This document shows, one piece after another, positions 16,789-24,807 of a DNA stretch of 45,422 bases (the stretch's first letter is position 1; every line of letters starts with the position of its first letter). The notes under the pieces were generated by a model. That model had not been told where the DNA came from and did no database searches. It saw only the letters and a list, made by a program, of their open reading frames with translations. Source of the DNA: Bdellovibrio sp. 28-41-41 (GTDB lineage: Bacteria; Bdellovibrionota; Bdellovibrionia; Bdellovibrionales; Bdellovibrionaceae); the NCBI GenBank assembly GCA_002256935.1, contig NCGL01000025.1, forward strand, positions 1 through 45,422, in the 5' to 3' direction. A program made the position numbers and the translations under genes.

Positions 16789-18154
16789 CTGCTTTTGCTA
16801 AATTAAGAACGGTATTTAGATCTAGAGGAATTTGTGAAGCCATAACTTTCTCTTTCATTTCAGTCAGGGCACTGGTCGCCGTTCTTTTATTTTGATTTTT
16901 CGTTAGCGCTGTCATTGTTTGAAATTCATAAGCGACACGCAAGATTCTTGGTAATAGCTTGATAGTTGCCGATATATGATTAGGAAAGCCCGAACCATCC
17001 ATGTTTTCACGGTGCTCTATAATAGTGTCTGCCACCAGTGGAGGCAGCGGAACCTTTTTGCTTTTAATCATCAAGACTGATTTTTCAGGATAGCTGTAAT
17101 AAGTCGTTAGTTGATCCTGCGAGAGTGTCGCTATATCTGTTTGCAATTCAAAGTTGTCGACATAGCTGAGGCCAATATTGTGAAGTAAACCGGCGAGAGC
17201 TAAAGACTCGATTTGTTCGGAACCTAAATTTAGCATGTGGCCAAACATTGCGGCAAAAACAGACAAATTGATCGCTTCATTATAATATGTGCGCTCTTGA
17301 CCTGCATAGCGAAGAACTTTAGCAAACGCTTCTTGATGTGTATGCGGTTTTAATAGGTCATAGTCTTGAACAATTTCACGGCAACGCTCGTAAATAATTT
17401 TTCCACCTTTAAAGTCAGTGCTTTCTTGGTTAAAGAATTCAGCCATGATTTCGAAGATCAATTTTTTAGATTTTAAAGCGCGCTCGGTTTCAGCGACCGG
17501 GTTGTCTTTATTCGCAATTGTCAGTGCTGTACGTGCGTACTCTAAGAATTTTTTCTTTTCAGTTTTTTTGAAGTATAAGCGCTGATCTTGTTCTTCGATT
17601 TTTTTAATTTTATCAGTTTCTAGTGTGGCACCTGTTTTTCTGTAGAGGATTGTTTTCTTATTAAATGGCAAATGGACAAAGATATCAAAGTTGATCTCAA
17701 GATCCGCACTTAAATCGTCACTGTCGATCGAATTCAAAGCCGCCAGGGGAATTTGGCTATCTGGAAATTCATACGGAATGATTTCTAGTAAGAGTTCAAT
17801 AATGAATTCTTTGTCAAAATTAAAGTGGATCAACTGATCAGCACCATTTTTTTTGATCGACTCAAAATTCAACGGCGTCGCAGTTGTGTGGAATACTATC
17901 AGCGGAATTTTATCAAAACTCATCTTTAACGTCTGGGTCCACTCTTGAACAGAGTCTTGCCCTAAGTTTCCGTCAATTAAAAATAGGTAGGGATGTAAAG
18001 TGTCTGAGATTTCGCTGAAAGCATTTAAATCATCGACCTTCTCGAATTTGAAGTCGGGAAAGTCGGCAAGAAGCTCGGTTATGCGCGCTAAAAAAAAAGT
18101 GTCTTTGGAAACGATAAAGACACTTTTCTGATTAGGCTGAGCGCCACCATCCAT
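16778..18154 (-). CDS. receiver-like plus degenerate HD-GYP protein
   Basis: 458 residues. Residues ~10-125 look like a response-regulator receiver (SVFIVSKDTF, LFLIDGNLG with Asp61) but lack the acidic pair near the start. The middle (~150-215) matches the N-terminal domain of the protein at 10216. The C-terminal HD-GYP domain reads LLHNIG (HN at 325-326) in place of HDIG, and EHRENMDGSGFP in place of ..DGxGYP. With the metal-binding Asp replaced by Asn, it probably does not hydrolyse c-di-GMP and may act as a binder. Downstream of cheY- and cheX-like genes on the same strand. Confidence 0.8.
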   Translation of the reverse strand: MDGGAQPNQKSVFIVSKDTFFLARITELLADFPDFKFEKVDDLNAFSEISDTLHPYLFLIDGNLGQDSVQEWTQTLKMSFDKIPLIVFHTTATPLNFESIKKNGADQLIHFNFDKEFIIELLLEIIPYEFPDSQIPLAALNSIDSDDLSADLEINFDIFVHLPFNKKTILYRKTGATLETDKIKKIEEQDQRLYFKKTEKKKFLEYARTALTIANKDNPVAETERALKSKKLIFEIMAEFFNQESTDFKGGKIIYERCREIVQDYDLLKPHTHQEAFAKVLRYAGQERTYYNEAINLSVFAAMFGHMLNLGSEQIESLALAGLLHNIGLSYVDNFELQTDIATLSQDQLTTYYSYPEKSVLMIKSKKVPLPPLVADTIIEHRENMDGSGFPNHISATIKLLPRILRVAYEFQTMTALTKNQNKRTATSALTEMKEKVMASQIPLDLNTVLNLAKAAKA

Positions 18155-18171
18155 AAAATTACTTCTACTAA

Positions 18172-18666
18172 TTAGTATACTGAGATTTCAATGTAGAACT
18201 CAGTTTGGTTTGTTAGTTTAAACGGGATCACCAAAGTAGCCGATTTAGAATGTTGTAGCATAATGAATTGGCCTTTGATCACCGTAGGGATCGCCATTTC
18301 AAAGTTATAACCTAAATCATTCAAAGTGCCTTTGGCGCTTCCGTAGATCATATTTGTTAGCTCGCCAACAGCATCAAACACTTCATCAGTGATATCGCTG
18401 TATTTCTCGCCCAGCATATTTTCCAAAATTAGAAGAATTGCCGGTTTAGGAAAGCTCAGTGTTAGGGTCGCTTTGTATTCGTTAGAAACCATGCCTACAA
18501 CGCCGGCAACTTCGCCGCGTGCAGCAAATTTTTGTTCCACAAATGGTTTTCCGAAAGTCACTTTCGTGCTGGCCATCGTTTCAAGAGTTTTAGATACGCC
18601 TTCAATAAATGAGTTAATTAATGTTTTATCCAAAAGTGGATTTTGCATTTTCGGAGCAGCAGACAT
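18172..18666 (-). CDS. cheX: CheX-like chemotaxis phosphatase
   Basis: 164 residues. A CheC/CheX/FliY-type fold with the helix FDAVGELTNMIYGSAKGTLN, which carries the E..N active-site pair. CheX removes phosphate from CheY-P. Lies 17 bp after the CheY-like gene and 17 bp before the receiver/HD-GYP-like gene, so the three look like one operon and the CheY-like protein is a likely substrate. The start follows AGAGGA. Confidence 0.85.
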   Translation of the reverse strand: MSAAPKMQNPLLDKTLINSFIEGVSKTLETMASTKVTFGKPFVEQKFAARGEVAGVVGMVSNEYKATLTLSFPKPAILLILENMLGEKYSDITDEVFDAVGELTNMIYGSAKGTLNDLGYNFEMAIPTVIKGQFIMLQHSKSATLVIPFKLTNQTEFYIEISVY

Positions 18667-18683
18667 TGTAATCCTCTTTTAGC

Positions 18684-19097
18684 TTAAGCAGCTTGGTTAT
18701 TAGTTTTAGCGTAAACTTTCTCAAGTTTGGCCTTCAAAGTAGCGGCATTAAATGGCTTAACGATATAGTCAGAAACGCCCGCTTTGGCTGCTTCTAAAAT
18801 CTGTTTTTGATCACTTTCAGCAGTTACTAGCATAAATGGAACCTTGTTAAAGCGAGGGTCGGCTTTGCATTGTCGCAATAAATCGATCCCTAACATTTTA
18901 GGCATATTCCAGTCTGAAATGATAAAATGGTAAGGTACTCCTGCATCGTGAGCTTGCTGGATTAATGGCAAGGCCGTAGCCCCATCGTCAGCCTCTTCGA
19001 CTTGAGTGTAACCAAGTTCGGTTAAAATTTTTCTGATTATTTTTCGCATAGTAGCGAAATCGTCGATCACTAGGAACTTCGTATTAGCTGGGAACAT
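18684..19097 (-). CDS. cheY: CheY-type response regulator, single receiver domain
   Basis: 137 residues from the ATG at 19097. A ribosome-binding site AGGAGA lies just upstream of this ATG, between it and an in-frame ATG at 19121, so the downstream start is preferred. Receiver residues: Asp12-Asp13, phospho-acceptor Asp62 (IISDWNMPKM), Thr92 (LVTAES) and Lys114 (IVKPFN). No output domain, so it acts by protein contact. With the CheX-like phosphatase next to it, it forms a phospho-signalling pair; the kinase is not in the window. Confidence 0.9.
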   Translation of the reverse strand: MFPANTKFLVIDDFATMRKIIRKILTELGYTQVEEADDGATALPLIQQAHDAGVPYHFIISDWNMPKMLGIDLLRQCKADPRFNKVPFMLVTAESDQKQILEAAKAGVSDYIVKPFNAATLKAKLEKVYAKTNNQAA

Positions 19098-19429
19098 ATT
19101 ATCTCCTATATATGATGCCATTGTGAATCTATGATACGATCGGTCTAGTTTTTGAAAACTGTAGTCTGGGAAGCTTGCTTCAAAAAAAAATATTAGGCAG
19201 ACTTAGACTCAGGTGGTGTGTTTCTCAACTTTCAACGGGGGGTCTAAGGTCGTTTTTTCAAGTAGATAGCAGAGGAAAGTTCAGTCTGAGTCGGTTTTGT
19301 CCAGGATGGGTAAAAACGAAAATTCAGAAAAATAGACTAAAGTTATCAAAATGAGAAAATGTTAGATTAACCGAAAGTCAGGGAACAAAGGTCTTAAGTT
19401 TAACAACAATTTAGCGGGAGGGAGCAAGG

Positions 19430-19834
19430 ATGCTCAGAGATACATTAATTCAGAAGGGACTTTCAAACAGAGAGTCAGAAGTAGCGGAACTAGTTTCTAA
19501 GGGTCTTTCAAACAAAGAAGTTGCTAATCAACTATTTGTTACAGAAAAGACGGTAAAATTTCACTTAACTAACATCTATAAAAAGATGAACGTTAAATCT
19601 AGAGCTCAATTGATCGTTTGGTGCCTTCCGCATCTTGGTTTCTCGGCTGATGACAGGAGAATCGAGAACAATGCAGCTATCCAAACTCAGAATATCTCTA
19701 ATCAGTTTGGCGCTCAACAAACACAAACAATTCCAGCAGGTAGTTCGACAGTAGCGGCTCCAACGTTGCCAGCTTCTGCAAGCCAATTGAACCGTGGCTC
19801 AGGTAATTCTGACATCGGCGCAATGGGTATGTAA
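19430..19834 (+). CDS. small LuxR/GerE-type HTH regulator
   Basis: 134 residues. The N-terminal ~65 residues form a LuxR-type helix-turn-helix: LSNRESEVAELVSKGLSNKE, then VTEKTVKFHLTNIYKKMNVK. No receiver or ligand domain precedes it; the C-terminal half is Gln/Asn/Ser/Thr-rich and probably disordered. A strong GGGAGGGAG ribosome-binding site precedes ATG. The 332-bp upstream gap (19098-19429) has no gene and probably holds promoters in both directions. Target genes unknown; the thioesterase gene follows after 16 bp. Confidence 0.85.
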   Translation: MLRDTLIQKGLSNRESEVAELVSKGLSNKEVANQLFVTEKTVKFHLTNIYKKMNVKSRAQLIVWCLPHLGFSADDRRIENNAAIQTQNISNQFGAQQTQTIPAGSSTVAAPTLPASASQLNRGSGNSDIGAMGM

Positions 19835-19850
19835 TTAGTAGGGTCATTAG

Positions 19851-20318
19851 ATGCTTCAACCAAAACCGGTATCGGCAAGTGAAGTGATAATGACCCAGCT
19901 GGTTCTACCGATTCATATTAATTCGTTAGATACAATATTCGGCGGTACTATCATGTCATGGATAGATATCGCCGCAGCTATTTCTGCTCAACGACATTGC
20001 AATCGCGAAGTCGTCACAGCCAGCATCGACCAATTATCATTTTATGCTCCAGTTAAGAAGGGTTGGGTAGTAAACCTAAAGTCCAAGGTTAACTTTGTTT
20101 CGAAGACCTCAATGGAAGTCGGCGTGCAAGTGACTGCGGAAAATCCTCGTTCTGGTGAATTGTTTCATACATCTTCGGCCTACCTAACATTCGTGGCCTT
20201 GGATTTCAATAGTCGCCCAACAATAGTCCCAGAATTGATTCTACAAACCGACGACGATCGTCGCCGCTTCGAAGAAGGAAAATCTCGTCGGGCTGCTCGA
20301 TTAGCAAATCGCAAATAA
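19851..20318 (+). CDS. acyl-CoA thioesterase, hotdog fold (YciA/BFIT-like)
   Basis: 155 residues. The segment LPIHINSLDTIFGGTIMSWI DIAAA is the hotdog helix with its preceding loop; the family usually has N/D-x-x-G-x-x-F/I-G-G. It is followed by VVTASIDQLSFYAPVKKGWV. The family hydrolyses acyl-CoA to free CoA and fatty acid in the cytoplasm. Length fits a single-domain enzyme. It ends just before a long palindrome that may stop transcription. Confidence 0.85.
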   Translation: MLQPKPVSASEVIMTQLVLPIHINSLDTIFGGTIMSWIDIAAAISAQRHCNREVVTASIDQLSFYAPVKKGWVVNLKSKVNFVSKTSMEVGVQVTAENPRSGELFHTSSAYLTFVALDFNSRPTIVPELILQTDDDRRRFEEGKSRRAARLANRK

Positions 20319-20345
20319 ACTTCCAATTTATAAACAGGTCCTAGG

Positions 20346-20404
20346 TAGGGTGCCAGGCTACTTTTCTGGAAGCGGTGCTTCCAGAAAAGTAGCCTGGCAC
20401 CCTA
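20346..20404. repeat. perfect 28-bp-arm inverted repeat
   Basis: Arms 20346-20373 and 20377-20404 are perfectly complementary around the loop GGT; the arms begin TAGGGTGCCAGGCTAC. No poly-T follows on either side, so this is not a standard Rho-independent terminator. It lies between the thioesterase and the export operon and may be a REP-like element or cruciform. Confidence 0.8.
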
Positions 20405-20458
20405 ATCACGACCTTTCGCTAATACAAAATTTCCCCGTATTTACCGATACATATCTTA

Positions 20459-21721
20459 GTGAGCAATCATAGAAAGATACAAAATCAGAAACATTTTTTT
20501 AAAGATAATCAAATATCTTGGGCGGCCGTTGATGCAGTGGCTGAAGGCCCGTCGTTTCTAAGTCAACTGGGTGTCGCGTTTTTATTTCTGTTTGTCGTTT
20601 GCTTTTTCATCTATGCCAATCAAGCTAAAGTTCCCGTTGTTGTTGAAGGTCCCGGGCGAGTAGTGTCGTCGTTGCCATCAGTGCCATTGCGTTCGCAAAG
20701 TACATTTACCGTAGCGAATGTAAAAGTTCGAGATGGGGAGTTTGTTAAACGTGGGCAAGTTCTAGTCACAGCCAAAGAAAGTTTAACTCCTGAAAATCTC
20801 GATATGCTGAAAAGTATGATTAAAGGTCTGCAAATTATCAACGAGCTGGAGGACAATGCTCTGTGCTTGAATTGCCGTACATTATTGCAGCAGCTGACTC
20901 AGATTTATCTCAGCATCAAAGTTCAAGGTGAGATGGTGACTTTGCTTTCAAACTTGAACGATCAGATTCGTCATTTGAACTCGGTCGTAGATGCTTACAA
21001 TGATATTGAAAAAAGCGTGGCGGGGACTCGTTCGCAAATTAAGAGCGCTCAGAAAAAATTAGCAGACATCGTTCGCCGTAAAGCCCAAATCCAGCAAGCC
21101 CGCGGTATGGAAGACTTGGATGGTTTTATAGCGCGTGAAACCAATTCCATTGCTGATCGTTTCCGCCAAGGTGCTTCGCAAATCAAAGAAGTTCGTCGTA
21201 CTTTAAAAGCTCGTACAAAGGAACTTATCGATCGTACCGAGCAAATTAGTAAAACCTACGTTATGCAAGCGCCGATCGACGGCAAAATTTCAAATTTAAG
21301 AATCAAAGGAACGGGCGAACTTGTTTCCGCTGGCCAAGAGTTAATGGAATTAATTCCAGCGGCCAGTTCTAACATCGCATTGATTGAAGTCTTGAATCGA
21401 GATATTTCGAATATTAAAGTCGGAGACGAAGTTATTTTATCGATCGACTCTATGCCAGAATTAGATTTCGGTACAATCACTGGTCAAATCATCGATGTGG
21501 TTTCTGCCGACATTGATGAGAATGCGCGTGGTCCCGCTAACACGAATTTCAAAATCAAAGTTTCTATTCCTAGAGCATCGTTATCAAATGGTACCGGCGA
21601 GCGTCCTATTTTATTAGGTATGAACTTAAAAGGTCGTATCGTTACACGTTTTGAATCGTTAGCAAAATCTATCTATCGTGTCTTGTTCCGGGTAAAAGAA
21701 AACGTAAAGGTAAAACAATGA
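20459..21721 (+). CDS. HlyD-type periplasmic adaptor of an ABC export system
   Basis: 420 residues from GTG 20459; the ribosome-binding site is weak. One membrane helix (~36-55), then a lipoyl/barrel half (PVVVEGPGRVVSS, VKVRDGEFVKRGQVLV), a long coiled-coil hairpin (~95-255), and the returning half (YVMQAPIDGKISNLRIKGTG). This is the adaptor that links an inner-membrane ABC exporter to the outer membrane. Its last 4 bases overlap the first ABC gene, so the operon is tightly coupled. The set resembles NHLM-type peptide exporters. Confidence 0.88.
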   Translation: MSNHRKIQNQKHFFKDNQISWAAVDAVAEGPSFLSQLGVAFLFLFVVCFFIYANQAKVPVVVEGPGRVVSSLPSVPLRSQSTFTVANVKVRDGEFVKRGQVLVTAKESLTPENLDMLKSMIKGLQIINELEDNALCLNCRTLLQQLTQIYLSIKVQGEMVTLLSNLNDQIRHLNSVVDAYNDIEKSVAGTRSQIKSAQKKLADIVRRKAQIQQARGMEDLDGFIARETNSIADRFRQGASQIKEVRRTLKARTKELIDRTEQISKTYVMQAPIDGKISNLRIKGTGELVSAGQELMELIPAASSNIALIEVLNRDISNIKVGDEVILSIDSMPELDFGTITGQIIDVVSADIDENARGPANTNFKIKVSIPRASLSNGTGERPILLGMNLKGRIVTRFESLAKSIYRVLFRVKENVKVKQ

Positions 21722-24700
21722 GCCATGCGTATCAAGAAGATCAGCCCACCTTATTGTCGCCTAACTTCGCTTTCGAATCGAAAACGATCGAAGATCTATA
21801 TACAAATGGTCTAAAAGAAACTAGTTTCCTACGGTTTTTCCCAGAAAAGGCAGATGCTATTTTATCTTTAGGACAAGTGCGCACACATGGTCGTGGTGCT
21901 TTAATCGTGACAGGTCGTCAACGACTTGATGTGCTGATGATGCCATTAAATACTCCGCTACAAATCAAAGTCTCTAGCGAAAACATGGGGTTGAATAAAG
22001 TCATCGATACCGTTGAACCAAACGAACTGATCGGTTTTCGTGAAGTTTTGGAAGGCACCGAGTATCCCTTTGTTGTTCAGTCTTTATATGGAACCGCGTC
22101 GATGTTCAGCATCAGTCGTCCTGATTTTCTAACAGTTTTTACAGATCAAAGTGATTTGAAAAAGATCGTCTTGTTAACGGCATCAAAATCCCTGCTGCAT
22201 TTTTTCAACTGGCTATTGGATCACGAAGTGCCGTTAGAAAGTGTGCATGCCTTAATGACGAGTGCGATCGAGAAGATCCAAGTCGAAAAAAATACGCCCA
22301 TCCAATTAAAACGAAAATCATTGATATTCATAGAAGACGGCGTGATGTCGACTGAACGATTGAATGGTATTGATAGTATTAAAGTTAAATTACACCGTGG
22401 GCACTGGTTGGGCGCTTCGTATTTTCCAGAAAACAGTCAGCGTCGTTTTGAATTTAAGGTGGAAGAAGCCGCGACATTACTGCTGATTGATCTTCAAATA
22501 TTAATGATCCATGTGCCGCAAGCTGTGCTTGGAAAAATGGTAGTTGAGCCTGTCATTATGAGTTTAGTCAGCAAGTTCGACACGACAGTCGAAGTTAACA
22601 CCCTAGATTCAACACCTGAAACTGGTAAAGTAGCTGAATTCGGCTGGCGCGTAGATGAAAATAAATTCAGAAAAACAACAGAAGCCGCATCGTTTGCCTT
22701 CACTAATTTGTGGAACTTACTTGTATTCCTTGAATTCCCGGCCAATGAAAAACAAATCCTAGCACTAGCAAAAGCAAAATCGTTTCTAAATTTGGGGTCA
22801 ACCGCCCAGATCTTGGAAGATATGGGCTTCGTTTGCAATATTATTCGAATTCCAACAGGTACTGAATATTTTCCTGATTTTCCAATGGTCCACTATGCTT
22901 TAGGTCGTCCATTTTTAGTTTTGAAAATGGCAAAAGATCACGTGTTGTGTATGGATCCTGAAAATGGATTGGTGTCGGTATCACGCGAGTATTTCTCGTC
23001 CGTAGGTGCCCACTACTTTTTGCAGGTAACAGAGACTCATATAAAGACAATCACTAAAACATCGGCAAAAATCTCGCAATTGAAACCGGAAGTCGCGGGC
23101 AAGATGCTGCTAAATTATTTTTTCAGTCTGAATAAAAATGAATTCAGAAATGTTTATATTTTTAAACTGTTCCAGTCTGTGGCTATTTTGGCCGTTCCGG
23201 CGTATTTACTAGGATTGATTAATCAGACCGTGGGCCTGAATAAAATGGATCACATGGATTCCTACATTTCGGGCTTGGTAATGTTCATTGTCTTTCAAGT
23301 CACGGCTATTATTGCGTATAACTATTATTCAAGTTCAATCTCGGCGACATTTAAATCAGATATTCAGCCGTTCTTTTTTAGGTTGTTCTTGCAGCAGCCA
23401 ACAAACCAAGTGACGGCTATTAAATCGGGAGTGATCCAATCACGAATTCAAATGGTCGAGTTCGTAATGTCGGGTTTACGTGCAAATCTAATTGAAATTA
23501 AACAGTATTTATTAACTCTAGGTATTTGCCTGTTATCTATTGGATTTTTTGTATGGCAATCAGCCGCCGTGTTATTGGCATTTGCTTTGGTGGGTGTCAT
23601 CGTTGTCGCCTATCTACGTCGTAACGGGGATTCTGAAGAAATAAGTTCATCGCAGGCGCGCCAAGAATTAAACGATTTGATCACTGACCTTGTAAAAGGT
23701 TTTGAAAGCATCAAAGTCAGCCGCGCCGAAACATGGATGCAGGAAAAAATTAAAAATAAATTTATCAGTGTTAGTCGTGCAACCTTGGCATTTTCCAAAT
23801 CAAATGCCGGCTACAACTTTATTGGCCGCGCGATATTCCAGACGGGTATTGCGCTATCTCTATTTGTAGCTGTGGATGAGAGTTTAAAGGCTCACGTATC
23901 GGCTCATAGTGCAATGGTGCTGACGATGTTCTTTAATTACTCGTTGGGGCCGTTCCTTGGTCTGTTGACAGTGTTTTTTAATTTTCAAATGCAGGGTCTG
24001 TACAATTTGGCTGGGCAGTTTTTGAAAATGGATAATTCAGAGCAATCTAAAACTTTGAAAGTAGTATCGCTGGATGGAAATATCCGTTTTGAGCGCGTCA
24101 GTTTCCGCTATAATGAAAAATTGCCGTTCGTATTGCAAGATATTAGTTTTACAATCAATGAAGGCGAGACAGTCGCCATCGTTGGCCCCAGTGGATCGGG
24201 TAAATCGACATTAGCGCGTTTGATTTCAAAATTAACCGAGCCTTCGGCCGGCAAAGTTTTCTTTGATGAGGTCGATTCCCGCACGATTAATCCCGTTTCG
24301 TTTCAATCGCAAATTGGTTTTGTAGCGCAAACGCCGATATTGTTTTCTGGCACGATCGCGCAAAATATTTCTCTGAGTGATGACGTTATTGATTCTAATG
24401 CGATCTTAAACGCAGCCCGAATTTGCGGTGCCAATGCCTTCATCGAGAAATTACCCGGCGGTTACGCTTATAAATTAAAAGAAGGTGGTCGAGGATTATC
24501 GGGCGGTGAGCGCCAATTAATTGCGATGGCCCGGATGTTCTATTCAGATCCAAATATTATCGTGCTAGATGAAGCCACGGCCTACTTAGATAAAATGACC
24601 GAGAACGGCGTTTCCGACAGTTTGTCGAAAACAGCGGAACAAAAGACGATCGTCTATGTTGTTCAAAATATTTCTATCGCAAAACGTGCTGATCGTATCT

Positions 24701-24807
24701 TGGTGGTTAAGCAAGGTCGTATTATTGAATCCGGTAATCATAATTATTTATTGTCATTAAATGGCGAGTACGCGGAGCTGTATCGCAATCAAGTGGGGTT
24801 TAACTAA
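21718..24807 (+). CDS. ABC exporter subunit 1 with CNB-like and degenerate C39-like domains
   Basis: 1029 residues, far longer than a usual ~600-720-residue exporter. N-terminal ~300 residues look like two cyclic-nucleotide-binding-like barrels. Residues ~310-450 resemble a C39 peptidase but lack the catalytic Cys (no DCGxAC) and the active-site His, so it is a non-cleaving C39-like domain as in HlyB. Then a 6-helix membrane domain (~480-760) and an ATPase: Walker A GPSGSGKST (823-831), signature LSGGE (927-931), Walker B IIVLDEA (Asp951, Glu952). The ATPase looks active. It overlaps the next gene by one base. Confidence 0.9.
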   Translation: MSHAYQEDQPTLLSPNFAFESKTIEDLYTNGLKETSFLRFFPEKADAILSLGQVRTHGRGALIVTGRQRLDVLMMPLNTPLQIKVSSENMGLNKVIDTVEPNELIGFREVLEGTEYPFVVQSLYGTASMFSISRPDFLTVFTDQSDLKKIVLLTASKSLLHFFNWLLDHEVPLESVHALMTSAIEKIQVEKNTPIQLKRKSLIFIEDGVMSTERLNGIDSIKVKLHRGHWLGASYFPENSQRRFEFKVEEAATLLLIDLQILMIHVPQAVLGKMVVEPVIMSLVSKFDTTVEVNTLDSTPETGKVAEFGWRVDENKFRKTTEAASFAFTNLWNLLVFLEFPANEKQILALAKAKSFLNLGSTAQILEDMGFVCNIIRIPTGTEYFPDFPMVHYALGRPFLVLKMAKDHVLCMDPENGLVSVSREYFSSVGAHYFLQVTETHIKTITKTSAKISQLKPEVAGKMLLNYFFSLNKNEFRNVYIFKLFQSVAILAVPAYLLGLINQTVGLNKMDHMDSYISGLVMFIVFQVTAIIAYNYYSSSISATFKSDIQPFFFRLFLQQPTNQVTAIKSGVIQSRIQMVEFVMSGLRANLIEIKQYLLTLGICLLSIGFFVWQSAAVLLAFALVGVIVVAYLRRNGDSEEISSSQARQELNDLITDLVKGFESIKVSRAETWMQEKIKNKFISVSRATLAFSKSNAGYNFIGRAIFQTGIALSLFVAVDESLKAHVSAHSAMVLTMFFNYSLGPFLGLLTVFFNFQMQGLYNLAGQFLKMDNSEQSKTLKVVSLDGNIRFERVSFRYNEKLPFVLQDISFTINEGETVAIVGPSGSGKSTLARLISKLTEPSAGKVFFDEVDSRTINPVSFQSQIGFVAQTPILFSGTIAQNISLSDDVIDSNAILNAARICGANAFIEKLPGGYAYKLKEGGRGLSGGERQLIAMARMFYSDPNIIVLDEATAYLDKMTENGVSDSLSKTAEQKTIVYVVQNISIAKRADRILVVKQGRIIESGNHNYLLSLNGEYAELYRNQVGFN

